Assembly (NCBI RefSeq): GCF_900091435.1
Contig: NZ_FMCS01000006.1
Coordinates: 425,594 to 489,593 of the forward strand
From: Micromonospora chaiyaphumensis
GTDB taxonomy: Bacteria > Actinomycetota > Actinomycetes > Mycobacteriales > Micromonosporaceae
Direction of reading: 5' to 3'
Length of the DNA: 64,000 nucleotides
Part shown: positions 34,311-42,855 of the stretch, one piece after another
How the letters are laid out: each line of letters starts with the position of its first letter
Position numbering within the stretch: position 1 is the stretch's first letter
Position numbers and translations under genes: made by a program
The notes under the pieces: generated by a model
What the model saw: the letters and a program-made list of their open reading frames with translations, nothing else
Databases searched by the model: none
What the model was told of the DNA's origin: nothing

Positions 34311-35003
34311 GTGACCGCCGACGCCGCACCGCGCGGGCTCGTCCTCGTGGTGGAGGACGAGCCGGCCATCGCCGACCTGGTCCGGCTCTACCTGAGCCGG
34401 GACGGGTTCGGCGTACACCTGGAACGGGACGGGGCGGCCGGGCTGGCCGCCGCGCGGCGGCTGCGCCCGGTGGCCTGCGTGCTCGACATCGCACTGCCCG
34501 GCCTGGCCGGCACCGAGATCTGCCGGCGGCTGCGCGAGGCCGGCGACTGGACACCGGTCATCTTCCTCACCGCCCGCGACGACGAGGTCGACCGGATCGT
34601 CGGCCTGGAACTGGGCGCCGACGACTATGTGACGAAGCCGTTCAGCCCGCGCGAACTCGTCGCCCGGGTCCGGGCGGTGCTGCGCCGGGCCGCCGGCGCG
34701 CCCGCCACGGCCGAGCGGCCCCGGGTGGTCGGCGCGGTCACCCTCGACCCGGCCCGCCGCACGGTCACCGCCGGCGGCGCCCCGGTGCAGCTCACCTCCA
34801 CCGAGTTCGACCTGCTCGCGCACCTGATGGCCCGGCCCGGCCGGGTCTTCACCCGGGAGGAACTGCTGGCCGGCGTCTGGGGGTACGCGGCACACGCCGG
34901 CACCCGGACGGTCGACGTGCACGTGGCGCAGGTCCGGGCGAAGCTCGGCCCGGCCAGCGTGATCCGTACCCACCGCGGCGTCGGGTACGCGGCCGATGCC
35001 TGA
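34311..35003 (+). CDS. OmpR-family response regulator
   Basis: 230-aa two-component regulator. The receiver domain has the acidic pair E15-D16, phosphoacceptor D59 (VLDIALPG), T87 and K109 (VTKPFSP). The C-terminal winged helix contains LTSTEFDLLAHLMARPGRV and the recognition-helix region GTRTVDVHVAQVR. It overlaps the histidine kinase gene by 8 nt. A lipoprotein gene just downstream may be the sensed or regulated target. Confidence 0.92.
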   Translation: MTADAAPRGLVLVVEDEPAIADLVRLYLSRDGFGVHLERDGAAGLAAARRLRPVACVLDIALPGLAGTEICRRLREAGDWTPVIFLTARDDEVDRIVGLELGADDYVTKPFSPRELVARVRAVLRRAAGAPATAERPRVVGAVTLDPARRTVTAGGAPVQLTSTEFDLLAHLMARPGRVFTREELLAGVWGYAAHAGTRTVDVHVAQVRAKLGPASVIRTHRGVGYAADA

Positions 35004-36444
35004 ACAGCCCACCGTCGCGCTGCCGGTCATCGGGTCCGGCCCTCCGGCCCCGCCCCGGCGGCGGCGGTTCGCGCACACGCTGACCGCCCGCGCGGTGCTG
35101 GTCACCTGCGCGGTGGCGCTGGTGTCGGTGCTGGTCACCGCGCTGGTCGCGGTGCCCCTGGCGGTGCGCGGGGCGGAGCGGCGCGACCAGGAGGCGCTGG
35201 CCGCCCAGGCGCGGCTGGCCGCCGAGGTGCTCCGGGTCCGCGCGGCGCGCCAGCGGGACAATGCCGGGGACCGGCTCATCCGCCAGCTCCGCCAGCAGCA
35301 GATCGAGGTGTACCTGGTCCGGGCCGGCCAGGCCGACCACGCCGGCCTGCCCCCGCAGGTGGTGAAGCGGGTGGCGGCCGGCCGGGACTTCTCCGGCCGG
35401 CGCCTGGTCGGCGGCGAACGCGCCCTGGTCGAGGGGCGGGCGCTGCCCGGCGGGGACGCCGTCGTGCTGGCCCGACCGACCCGCAACGGACCGTGGCGGC
35501 AGGTGCTGCTCAGCCTCTGGTTGCCGATGCTCGCCGGGCTCGCCGCCGGGGTGGCCGCCGGCCTCCTGCTGGCGCGCCGGCTGGCGCGGCCGATCCGGAC
35601 CGCGGCCACCGCCGCCGCCCGGCTGCGGGCCGGGGACCGGGCGGTGCGGGTGCCCGTCGAGCCGCCGGACGAGGTGGCCGACCTGGCGTACGCGCTGAAC
35701 GGGCTCGCCGCCGCGCTGGCCACCAGCGAGGGGCGGCAGCGCGAGTTCCTGCTCTCGGTCTCGCACGAGCTGCGTACCCCGCTCACCGCCATCCGCGGCT
35801 ACGCCGAGGCGCTGGCCGACGGGGTCATCGAGGCCGAGGCGGTGCCGGCGACCGGGCGGACGGTGCTCGCGGAGTCCGAGCACCTGGACCGGCTGGTCAG
35901 CGATCTGCTGGCGCTGGCCCGGCTGGAAGCCGCCGACTTCCCGCTGGAACCCGGGCCGGTCGACCTGACCCGGCTCGCCGCCGACGCGGCACGCACCTGG
36001 TCCGACCGGTGCGCGGCGGTCGGCGTGCCGTTCCGGGTGGAGGCGCCCGACGGGCCGGTGCCCGCGTACACCGATCCGGGGCGGATCCGGCAGGTGGTGG
36101 ACGGGCTGCTGGAGAACGCGCTGCGGGTCGTACCCCCGGGGGCGCCGGTGGTGCTCGCGGTGCGGGCGGCCGGGGCGGACCCGGCCGCGGGCGGCTTCGT
36201 CGAGGTCCGGGACGGCGGACCGGGCTTCACCGACGACGACCTGGCGGTGGCGTTCGAGCGCGGTGCGCTGCACCAGCGGTACCGGGGGGTGCGCAAGGTG
36301 GGCAGCGGCCTCGGGCTGGCGCTCGCCGCCGGGCTGGTCCGGCGGCTCGGCGGCGAGATCACGGCCGGGCACGCCCCGGAGGGCGGCGCGGCCTTCACCG
36401 TCCGGCTGCCCGGTGATCCTTACCTGACCCGAACATCGGCCTGA
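34996..36444 (+). CDS. Sensor histidine kinase
   Basis: 482-aa membrane kinase. The first helix spans ~31-58, an extracytoplasmic sensor of ~110 residues follows, the second helix spans ~168-193, then HAMP. The H-box SVSHELRTPLTAIRGYAEAL carries phosphorylated H257. ATP-binding boxes are ENALRVVPPG (N), RDGGPGFTDDDL (G1) and GSGLGLALAAGLV (G2). The extracytoplasmic part has no recognisable ligand domain. It is co-translated with the response regulator. Confidence 0.92.
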   Translation: MPEQPTVALPVIGSGPPAPPRRRRFAHTLTARAVLVTCAVALVSVLVTALVAVPLAVRGAERRDQEALAAQARLAAEVLRVRAARQRDNAGDRLIRQLRQQQIEVYLVRAGQADHAGLPPQVVKRVAAGRDFSGRRLVGGERALVEGRALPGGDAVVLARPTRNGPWRQVLLSLWLPMLAGLAAGVAAGLLLARRLARPIRTAATAAARLRAGDRAVRVPVEPPDEVADLAYALNGLAAALATSEGRQREFLLSVSHELRTPLTAIRGYAEALADGVIEAEAVPATGRTVLAESEHLDRLVSDLLALARLEAADFPLEPGPVDLTRLAADAARTWSDRCAAVGVPFRVEAPDGPVPAYTDPGRIRQVVDGLLENALRVVPPGAPVVLAVRAAGADPAAGGFVEVRDGGPGFTDDDLAVAFERGALHQRYRGVRKVGSGLGLALAAGLVRRLGGEITAGHAPEGGAAFTVRLPGDPYLTRTSA

Positions 36445-36500
36445 CGATCCGCTCGCGGCGGCGGGGGAGGCTGACGGCACCACGGACGAGAGGAACACTG

Positions 36501-37109
36501 ATGGCACGTCAGGGAATCGTCACCGGCGTCACCGCGCTGCTCGCGGCGGCCGCGCTCGGGCTCGCCGGCTGCGGCCCGGCCGAGGTCGCCCAGGACTCGG
36601 CGAAGGAGACCGCCGTCGAGGTGGCCGCCGCCCTGGGTGCGGACGGCCAGGCGCTGGCCGCGCTCGGCGTCGACGCCGACGAGTTGGACGTCGACCCCGT
36701 CGCCGCCCCGGCGCCCTCGGCCTCCGGCACGCCCGGCGAGCAGGCCGGCCCGCGGGGCAAGCGGGGCGAGCAGGCGCAGGAGTGGCGCAAGCGGCACCGC
36801 GCCCGGGTGCTGCTGCGCAAGAACACCCTGCACGGCGAGGTCGTGGTGCAGACGAAGGACGGCGGCACGAAGACCGTCGCCGTGCAGCGCGGCCAGGTGA
36901 CCGCCGTCGACGCGAAGTCGATGACCGTGAAGTCGACCGACGGCTTCACCATGACCTGGACCTTCGACGAGAAGATCCGGGTGGTCGAGCGGCGCGCCAC
37001 CGTGCAGTCGAGCGACATCAAGGTCGGCACGACGGTCGGCGTGGCCGGCGCGAAGGACGGCGACACGTCCGTCGCCCGCCTCGTCGTCGTACCCCTCAAG
37101 CAGCGCTGA
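36501..37109 (+). CDS. Lipoprotein with DUF5666-like beta domain
   Basis: 202-aa exported lipoprotein: signal peptide ending LGLAGC with Cys24 as anchor. An Ala/Asp-rich linker and a basic segment (RGKRGEQAQEWRKRHRAR) precede a beta-rich C-terminal domain (LHGEVVVQTKDGGTK, GQVTAVDAKSMTVKSTDG) resembling DUF5666/OB-like modules. ATG 36501 follows GAGAGG. It directly follows the two-component genes (56 bp), so it may be the accessory sensor or a target. Confidence 0.75.
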   Translation: MARQGIVTGVTALLAAAALGLAGCGPAEVAQDSAKETAVEVAAALGADGQALAALGVDADELDVDPVAAPAPSASGTPGEQAGPRGKRGEQAQEWRKRHRARVLLRKNTLHGEVVVQTKDGGTKTVAVQRGQVTAVDAKSMTVKSTDGFTMTWTFDEKIRVVERRATVQSSDIKVGTTVGVAGAKDGDTSVARLVVVPLKQR

Positions 37110-37111
37110 AC

Positions 37112-37144
37112 GGAGGGCCCCCGGCGTTGTGCCGGGGGCCCTCC
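37112..37144. terminator. Strong convergent hairpin terminator
   Basis: A perfect 14-bp stem (GGAGGGCCCCCGGC and complement) with loop GTTGT lies between convergent genes. Confidence 0.85.
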
Positions 37145-37150
37145 CACTTC

Positions 37151-38749
37151 TCAGTAGACGCGTGAGCCGATGAAGTCGTCGTGGCCGTAGCCGACCGGGT
37201 TCGGGTAGGACCGGGACTCGAAGGACCACTGCTGGCGGGCGCTGGTCGAGCACGCCGCCAGCCGCAGCCGCGGCGTGGTGAGCCAGGGGTTGTCGAAGCC
37301 GACGCAGAGGTTGGTCGCGCCGGCCGGCTTGAGCTGGTTGCCGGCGAAGACGAACTTCTGGTTGGCCCCGCCGTGGCAGTCGTGGATGTTGACCGTGGTG
37401 CCGGCGGTCAGGTTGCCGCCGCTCACGTCGAGACAGCGGTCGTGGGAGAGCTCGGAGTGCAGCGACTGCCGGGCCGGGTCGTACCAGAAGCCCTGGTTGC
37501 GGCCGCCGTGGCAGGCGTACGACTGCTGCGTCGTGCCGTTGCGGGAGTCGTAGCCCCGGCCGTCCACACAGGTCCCGGTGGCGACGTTGCGGAGCTGCCG
37601 GAACTCCAGCAGCCCGTCGACCAGCACGCCCTGCCCGGTGCTGGCGGGGTCGACGCAGGTGGCCCGCTGGGCGCCCGCGTTCCAGAACTGGGTGACGCAC
37701 TGGGCGAACATGCCGTGCCCGCGGTAGTTGGGGTGGAAGGACTGCCGCGCCGCGTTCTCGTCCCAGACCCCGATCTCGATGTAGAGGCCGCGGACCGAGG
37801 TGTTGTCGGTGCACACCTCGTGGCCGTGGAAGAGCCGGCTGGCGTCCAGGTAGCGGGTGCCGGTGTCGGCGGCGGCCGCGCGCAGCGCCGACTCGAACAT
37901 GGGCACCGCCTTGTTGCGGGCGAACGCCATGTCGGCCAGGTAGAGCAGGCAGCCGCCGGAGTACCAGCCGGGGAAGTTCGGGTTGTCCTCGACGTCCGGG
38001 CTGCCCGGGCTCGGGTACGACATGAGCACCAGTTCGTAGTCCGAGCGCAGGTAGCCGGCGCCGGTCATGGTCTGCCGGATCGAGGTCAGCGCCGCCTCGA
38101 CCGCCTGCCGGCTGCCGTCGGTGCGGATCGTCCACTGGTCGGTGTAGGTGGGCCAGCACGCGCCCTGGAAGAAGACCCGGCGGATCGCGCAGTCGGTGGC
38201 CACCGGCCCGAACTGGATGGTGCCGTCGCCGTTCGCACCGACCACCACCCAGATCAGCCGGACGTGCGTGTTGCGCGCTTTGATCGCCAACTGGTCGCCC
38301 TGGTTCAGCTCGTTGTGCTGGGTCGGCCCGCCGGCGATCAGGTTCCACGGGGTCGCCCCCGAGCAGGCCAGGTTGTACTTCTGGTCGGCCGGGATGCCGG
38401 TGCGGAACACCGCCTGGTCGTACGAGCGGTCGCACCAGTTTCCGTCCTGGTGGGTGCCGGGCACGTAGTTGCCGACGCCCTCACCGGAGATCTCGCTGTC
38501 GCCCATCGTGACCAGCGCGGTGCGCCGCTGTTCGAGCGGGCGGATGTCGGGGGAGCCGTAGAGGGCGGTGGCCTCGGCGGCGCGGACGGTCTCCAGCGCG
38601 GCGGGGAGCGGCTGGACGACGGGCCGGTCGGCGGCGGCTGCGGGGGCAGCCGGTCCGAACAGCGCCGGCAGGGCGAGGGCGGCGGCGGACAGGACGGCCA
38701 GGGTGCGGCGTCGCGTCGTCCGTGCGCGCCTGGCGGGGGTACCAGACAT
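37151..38749 (-). CDS. Secreted SGNH-hydrolase with C-terminal ricin-type lectin domain
   Basis: 532-aa exported protein. The twin-arginine-rich N-terminus (RRARTTRRRTLAVL) and hydrophobic core end in AAA near residue 40. The SGNH/GDSL-type domain has block I GDSEISGEG with probable nucleophile S85 and block V SFHPNYRGHGMFA with the catalytic His. Residues ~375-515 form a ricin B-like trefoil (TGTCVDGRGYDSRNGT, HDRCLDVSGGN, NLCVGFD, each with QW-type turns). It probably deacylates an extracellular glycan or lipid. ATG 38749 has AGGAG seven bases upstream. Confidence 0.82.
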   Translation of the reverse strand: MSGTPARRARTTRRRTLAVLSAAALALPALFGPAAPAAAADRPVVQPLPAALETVRAAEATALYGSPDIRPLEQRRTALVTMGDSEISGEGVGNYVPGTHQDGNWCDRSYDQAVFRTGIPADQKYNLACSGATPWNLIAGGPTQHNELNQGDQLAIKARNTHVRLIWVVVGANGDGTIQFGPVATDCAIRRVFFQGACWPTYTDQWTIRTDGSRQAVEAALTSIRQTMTGAGYLRSDYELVLMSYPSPGSPDVEDNPNFPGWYSGGCLLYLADMAFARNKAVPMFESALRAAAADTGTRYLDASRLFHGHEVCTDNTSVRGLYIEIGVWDENAARQSFHPNYRGHGMFAQCVTQFWNAGAQRATCVDPASTGQGVLVDGLLEFRQLRNVATGTCVDGRGYDSRNGTTQQSYACHGGRNQGFWYDPARQSLHSELSHDRCLDVSGGNLTAGTTVNIHDCHGGANQKFVFAGNQLKPAGATNLCVGFDNPWLTTPRLRLAACSTSARQQWSFESRSYPNPVGYGHDDFIGSRVY

Positions 38750-38766
38750 CGACGCACTCCTTTCGC

Positions 38767-38805
38767 CTCAATCGCGGGATGTCGATTGAGTTACCAGAAG
38801 GTAAC
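38767..38805. promoter_or_regulatory. Two adjacent inverted repeats upstream of the SGNH gene
   Basis: CTCAATCG and CGATTGAG flank eight bases (38767-38790); GTTACC and GGTAAC flank AGAA (38790-38805) and share one base with the first. They lie 18-56 bp before the secreted-hydrolase start and look like operator sites or a structured mRNA leader. Confidence 0.45.
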
Positions 38806-38925
38806 CGCCGCGTGACCGGATGTGAATACGTCTCGGAAACGTTGCGGGCGGGTGCGGAAGGGAACTTCTCCGGCAGAACGGGCGGGCGTGCGCCGGGGGC
38901 GTCCGCGAAGGCCGGGCGGGCAGTG

Positions 38926-38954
38926 GTGACCTCGGCGACCAGCCGGGTTAGGCT
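38926..38954 (+). promoter_or_regulatory. Promoter of the GT2 synthase gene
   Basis: -35 GTGACC (38926-38931), 17-bp spacer and -10 TAGGCT (38949-38954), giving a leader of roughly 30 nt before GTG 38990. Confidence 0.55.
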
Positions 38955-38989
38955 AGGCCCCGACTTGCCGTCGCCACCGTGGAGAACCC

Positions 38990-39697
38990 GTGAAGCTCTC
39001 GATCCTCATGCCGGTCTACAACGAGGAAGAACGCATTGCGGATGCCCTCAAGCAGGCATTGGCGGTGGACTACCCGTGCGAGATCGAGCTCGTCGTCGTC
39101 GACGACGGCAGCCGCGACGGCACCGGCGAGGTGCTCGGCCGGGTGGACGACGCCCGGCTGCGGGTGATCACCCACCAGCGCAACGCCGGTAAGGGCGCGG
39201 CGATCAAGACCGCCGTCGACAACGCCGAGGGTGAGTACATGGTCATCCTCGACGCCGACCTCGAGTACGACCCGCAGGACATCCCGCGGCTGCTCGAGCC
39301 GGTGCTCGACGGGCGGGCGACGGTGGTCTACGGCAACCGGACCTTCGGCAGCCACAGCTCCTACAGCTTCTGGTACGTGATGGGCAACAAGGGCGTGACG
39401 CTCGCCGCCAACGTGCTCTACAACTCGTACATCGGCGACCTGGAGACCTGCTTCAAGCTGATGCCGCTGGAGCTCTACCGCTCGCTCCAGGTCCGCTCGC
39501 GCGGCTTCGGCATGGAGGCCGAGGTCACCGGCAAGCTGCTCCGCCAGCGCATCCGCCCCTACGAGGTCCCGATCAGCTACCGCGCCCGGGGCCGCGAGGA
39601 GGGCAAGAAGATCACCTGGAAGGACGGCGTCGAGGCGATCTGGATCCTGGCCCGCGAGCGCGCCCGGCGCCACCCGGTCGGCCCCGCCGCCCGCTGA
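38990..39697 (+). CDS. GT2 glycosyltransferase, polyprenyl-phosphate sugar synthase-like
   Basis: 235-aa GT-A enzyme of the dolichyl-phosphate mannose synthase type. Motifs are LSILMPVYNEEERI, VVVDDGSRDGTGEVL, NAGKGAAIKTAVDNAEGEY and the metal site LDADLEYDP. The typical RSRGFGMEAEVTGKLLR and YRARGREEGKKITWKDG follow. No C-terminal membrane helices are present. It should charge a lipid carrier with a sugar for envelope glycosylation. GTG 38990 follows GGAG at five bases. Confidence 0.88.
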   Translation: MKLSILMPVYNEEERIADALKQALAVDYPCEIELVVVDDGSRDGTGEVLGRVDDARLRVITHQRNAGKGAAIKTAVDNAEGEYMVILDADLEYDPQDIPRLLEPVLDGRATVVYGNRTFGSHSSYSFWYVMGNKGVTLAANVLYNSYIGDLETCFKLMPLELYRSLQVRSRGFGMEAEVTGKLLRQRIRPYEVPISYRARGREEGKKITWKDGVEAIWILARERARRHPVGPAAR

Positions 39698-39712
39698 CGC
39701 CCCACGCACGAC

Positions 39713-39756
39713 ACGGGACCCCGCACCCCGGCCAGGCCGGTGTGGCGGGGTCCCGT
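39713..39756. terminator. Convergent hairpin terminator
   Basis: A 12-bp stem (ACGGGACCCCGC with GCGGGGTCCCGT) with an internally paired 20-base loop, followed by CGTTTC. Confidence 0.75.
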
Positions 39757-39767
39757 CGTTTCGCCGG

Positions 39768-40667
39768 TCAGGCGGCGGCCCGGGCCGGGGTGAGGAACGC
39801 GTCGACCGAGCGGCGCAGGCCGGCCGCGTCCAGGCCGTGCCAGCGATCGTGGTCCTCGGGCGTGCCGTAGCGGCGCAGCTCCGACCGGCCCACCCCCAGG
39901 GAGAGCAGCCGGTGCGGCCGGTCGGCCAGCGCGGCGCCCACCACCCGGGCCGAGGTGCCCGCCAGGTACGGCTCGACCAGGATCACCTCGGTGCCGGCGA
40001 GGGCCCGCAGCCCGGCCGTGTCGAACGGGCGTGGCCGGTGGGTCCAGGCCACCGTGACCGGCCGGTCGGCCACCGCCGCGAGCGCCGTGTCCAGCACCGG
40101 CCCGACCGCCACCAGCAGCGGCGCACCCGGCCCGGCGTTCCGCAGCACCCGCAGGTCACCCGACCCGGGGTACGCCCGCGCGTTGGTCTGCGTGGACAGC
40201 CGCAGGTACGCCGAGCCCTCCCCGCAGACCGCGTCCCGCAGCAGCCCCGGCACCTCGTCCGGGTGGCCCGGCACGTACACGGTCCAGTCGCGCAGGGTGT
40301 CGATCAGCGCCACGTCGGCCGGCGCGAGATGGGTCCGCCCCGCCGCCGCCCGGTCGTACGACGCGCCGACGCTGGCCAGCACCGCCCCGACCCCCTGGTG
40401 GTCGAGGTCCAGCTTGATCTGCTCGTACGCCCGCTCGACGAGGAACGGCGCGTAGCTGTGCACGATCGGCCGCTGCCCGGTCAGCGCCAGCCCGCCGGCC
40501 ACGCCCACCATCAACTGCTCCCGGATGCCGACATTGACCACCCGGCCCGGGTAGCGCGCGGCGGCCGGGGCGAAGGCGGCCGCCGAGATGTCGGCGAGCA
40601 CGACCGTGGTGCGGGGATCGGCCAGGACCTCCTCGGCCGTGGTCACGAAGACGTCGCGCATGCTCAT
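39768..40667 (-). CDS. Transketolase C-terminal subunit (split transketolase)
   Basis: 299-aa chain equivalent to the pyrimidine-binding and C-terminal domains of transketolase. VVNVGIREQLMVGVAGGLALTG carries the conserved Glu that activates thiamine diphosphate; YLRLSTQ and VEPYLAGTSA belong to the later part. It should pair with the product of the gene immediately upstream; only two bases separate that stop from this ATG (GGGGAG precedes). Split transketolases serve the pentose-phosphate path or specialised sugar metabolism. Confidence 0.85.
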   Translation of the reverse strand: MSMRDVFVTTAEEVLADPRTTVVLADISAAAFAPAAARYPGRVVNVGIREQLMVGVAGGLALTGQRPIVHSYAPFLVERAYEQIKLDLDHQGVGAVLASVGASYDRAAAGRTHLAPADVALIDTLRDWTVYVPGHPDEVPGLLRDAVCGEGSAYLRLSTQTNARAYPGSGDLRVLRNAGPGAPLLVAVGPVLDTALAAVADRPVTVAWTHRPRPFDTAGLRALAGTEVILVEPYLAGTSARVVGAALADRPHRLLSLGVGRSELRRYGTPEDHDRWHGLDAAGLRRSVDAFLTPARAAA

Positions 40668-40669
40668 GG

Positions 40670-41362
40670 TCACTCCCCGTCGGTGACGACCGCGACGACG
40701 ACGTGCGGCCGGTGGTGGTGGTGCCCGGTCAGGGCGGTGTGCAGGGCCTCGTGGTCCCGGCCGTCGACGGTCGCGGCGGTCCACCCGTTGACGGTGAACC
40801 GGCTGGCCGCGCCGCCCGGCCAGCCGTGGCTCGCCGACCGGTTGTCCAGCACGATCGCGGTCAGGTTGCCGAGCCCGGTGGCGCCCGCGTAGGCGATCGC
40901 CTCGTGGTTCGAGCCCTCGTCCAGTTCGGCGTCGCCGAGCAGCACGTACACCCGGGGGCCGGTGCGACCCTGGGCCCGCAGCCCGAGCGCGGTGCCCACG
41001 CCCAGGCCGAGGCCGTGGCCGAGCGACCCGGAACCGATCTCCACGCCGGGCACCAGCAACCGGTCGGGGTGGTCGCCGAGCCGGCTCTCCGGGCCGCCCT
41101 GGTCGTCCAACCAGGCCACCGGGATGAAGCCCTTGGCGGCGAGCAGCGCGTAGTAACCGGCGACCGCGTGTCCCTTCGAGAGCAGGAAGCGATCACGGTC
41201 CGGGTCGTCCAGGGTCGCCGGGGTGATCCGGAGCACCCGGTCGTAGAGCACCTGGAGCACGTCCAGCGTCGAATACACGTTGGCGCCGAACTCGCGGCCG
41301 GCGCGTACCCGGTCGAGCAGTGCCCTCAGGACCGCGGGCTCGGTGGCGGTTGTCGTCGTCAT
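40670..41362 (-). CDS. Transketolase N-terminal subunit (split transketolase)
   Basis: 230-aa chain with the thiamine-diphosphate-binding domain: LSKGHAVAGYYALLAAKG, GSGSLGHGLGLGVGTALG and the GDAELDEGSNHEA-N signature (GDG-type motif, here GDAELDEGSNHEAIAY). ATG 41362 is chosen for GAGG eight bases upstream and because it follows the palindrome at 41376. It diverges from the SoxR-type regulator gene, sharing a 46-bp intergenic region. Confidence 0.87.
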   Translation of the reverse strand: MTTTTATEPAVLRALLDRVRAGREFGANVYSTLDVLQVLYDRVLRITPATLDDPDRDRFLLSKGHAVAGYYALLAAKGFIPVAWLDDQGGPESRLGDHPDRLLVPGVEIGSGSLGHGLGLGVGTALGLRAQGRTGPRVYVLLGDAELDEGSNHEAIAYAGATGLGNLTAIVLDNRSASHGWPGGAASRFTVNGWTAATVDGRDHEALHTALTGHHHHRPHVVVAVVTDGE

Positions 41363-41375
41363 GCGGATAGCCTCG

Positions 41376-41397
41376 GAGTTGAAGCACACTTCAACTC
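41376..41397. promoter_or_regulatory. Palindromic operator between soxR-like and transketolase genes
   Basis: Perfect 9-bp arms GAGTTGAAG and CTTCAACTC flank CACA. MerR-family regulators bind dyads of this size, so it is a good candidate for the site of the adjacent SoxR-type regulator. It differs from the enterobacterial SoxR box sequence. Confidence 0.6.
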
Positions 41398-41408
41398 AAG
41401 GCCCTGTG

Positions 41409-41867
41409 ATGCACGAAGCAACCCTGACCATCGGCCAGCTCGCCGAGCGCAGCGGCGTGGCTCCCTCCGCGCTGCGCTACTACGAACGGCTCGGGCTGAT
41501 CCGCGCCGAGCGGACCGGCGGCAACCAGCGTCGCTACGCCCGCACCGAGCTGCGCCGGGTGGCCTTCATCCGGATCTCCCAGCAGGTCGGCGTCTCGCTC
41601 GAGGAGATCCGGGAGGCGCTGGACTCGCTGCCCTCCGGGCGGACGCCCACCCCCGACGACTGGGCCGCCCTCTCCCGGGCCTGGCGGAGCCGCCTCGACG
41701 AGAAGATCCGGCTGCTCGGCAAGCTCCGCGACGACCTCGACGGCTGCATCGGCTGCGGCTGCCTGTCGTTGCAGCGCTGCACCCTCTACAACCCGGGCGA
41801 CGCGCTCGCCGCCGAGGGCTCCGGCGCCCGGCTCATGCTCCCCCGCCCGGCACCGGACGCCGCCTGA
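41409..41867 (+). CDS. soxR: SoxR-type redox-sensing MerR-family regulator
   Basis: 152-aa transcription factor. The winged helix begins TIGQLAERSGVAPSALRYYE; a dimerisation helix follows. Cysteines C113, C116, C118 and C124 form the CX2CXCX5C [2Fe-2S] site of SoxR in CIGCGCLSLQRC. In actinomycetes SoxR responds to redox-active metabolites and controls oxidoreductases. The neighbours fit: a quinone oxidoreductase convergent with it, and a split transketolase (pentose-phosphate route, hence NADPH) divergent from it over the palindrome at 41376-41397. Confidence 0.9.
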   Translation: MHEATLTIGQLAERSGVAPSALRYYERLGLIRAERTGGNQRRYARTELRRVAFIRISQQVGVSLEEIREALDSLPSGRTPTPDDWAALSRAWRSRLDEKIRLLGKLRDDLDGCIGCGCLSLQRCTLYNPGDALAAEGSGARLMLPRPAPDAA

Positions 41868-41871
41868 CCGC

Positions 41872-42846
41872 TCAGCGGACCAGCAGCACCTTGCCCACGT
41901 GGTCGCTGGTCTCCACCAGCCGGTGCGCGTCGGCGGCCTCGGCCATCCTCGCCCGGGCGTGGACGACCGGCCGGACCTTCCCCGACTCGACCAGCGGCCA
42001 CACCTGCTCGCGGACACCCCGGACGATCTGCGCCTTCTCGGCCAGCGGGCGGGACCGCAGCGCGGTCGCGTGCACCGAGGCCCGCTTCGCCAGCAGCATG
42101 CCGAGGTCCAGCTCGCCCTTGCGGCCGCCCTGCATGCCGATCACCACCAGCCGGCCGCCGGTGGCCAGCGCCGCCACGTTCCCCGGCAGGTAGGCCGCGC
42201 CCACGATGTCCAGGATCACGTCGGCGCCCCGCCCGTCGGTGAACCGGCGCACCTCCTCGACGAAGTCCTGCTCCGCGTAGTCGATGGCGTGTGCCGCGCC
42301 CAGCTCGCGGAGCCGCTCGTGCTTCGCCGCCCGCGCGGTCACCACCACGGTCGCGCCGAGCGCCACCCCGAGCTGGACCGCGAAGGTGCCGATCCCGCTG
42401 CCGCCGCCGTGCACCAGCAACGTCTCGCCCTCGGCCAGCCGGGCCAGCTGCACGACGTTCGACCAGACCGTGCAGGCCACCTCGGGGAGCGCCGCCGCGT
42501 CGACCAGATCCACCCCCGCCGGGACCGGCAGCAACTGGCCGGCCGGCACGGCGACCCGCTCGGCGTACCCGCCGCCGGCCAGCAGCGCGCAGACCTCGTC
42601 GCCGACCGACCAGCCGGTCACCTCCGGCCCGACCGCGGCCACCACCCCGGCACACTCCAGACCGGGGTACGCCGGCGCGCCCGGGGGCGGTGGGTACTGC
42701 CCCTGCCGTTGCAGCAGGTCGGCCCGGTTCACCGCACTGGAACACACCTCGACCACCACCTCGCCCGGGCCGGGCTCCGGGTCGGGCACCGCGGCCCAGA
42801 CGAGAGCCTCGGGGCCACCGGGTTTCGGGATCGTGATCGCGTGCAT
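41872..42846 (-). CDS. NAD(P)H:quinone oxidoreductase, zinc-independent MDR family
   Basis: 324-aa medium-chain reductase of the quinone oxidoreductase/PIG3 group. It has GLECAGVVAAVGPEVTGW, the nucleotide-binding VHGGGSGIGTFAVQLG and ILDIVGAAYL; catalytic zinc cysteines are absent. It would reduce quinones or enones with NADPH. It converges with the soxR-like gene with four bases between the stops, in line with a redox-stress role, though no SoxR site is visible on its own promoter side. Confidence 0.87.
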   Translation of the reverse strand: MHAITIPKPGGPEALVWAAVPDPEPGPGEVVVEVCSSAVNRADLLQRQGQYPPPPGAPAYPGLECAGVVAAVGPEVTGWSVGDEVCALLAGGGYAERVAVPAGQLLPVPAGVDLVDAAALPEVACTVWSNVVQLARLAEGETLLVHGGGSGIGTFAVQLGVALGATVVVTARAAKHERLRELGAAHAIDYAEQDFVEEVRRFTDGRGADVILDIVGAAYLPGNVAALATGGRLVVIGMQGGRKGELDLGMLLAKRASVHATALRSRPLAEKAQIVRGVREQVWPLVESGKVRPVVHARARMAEAADAHRLVETSDHVGKVLLVR

Positions 42847-42855
42847 GCCCCAGTC

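Noticed and set aside
36420..38435. Minus-strand frame spanning the lipoprotein and SGNH genes
   Set aside because: It crosses genes on both strands and a strong terminator, with a product of Arg-rich low complexity.
38946..38962. Second iron-box-like sequence (TTAGGCTAGG)
   Set aside because: Only the left half matches the consensus; the right half is GC-rich and the downstream gene has no iron link. It fits a -10 box better.
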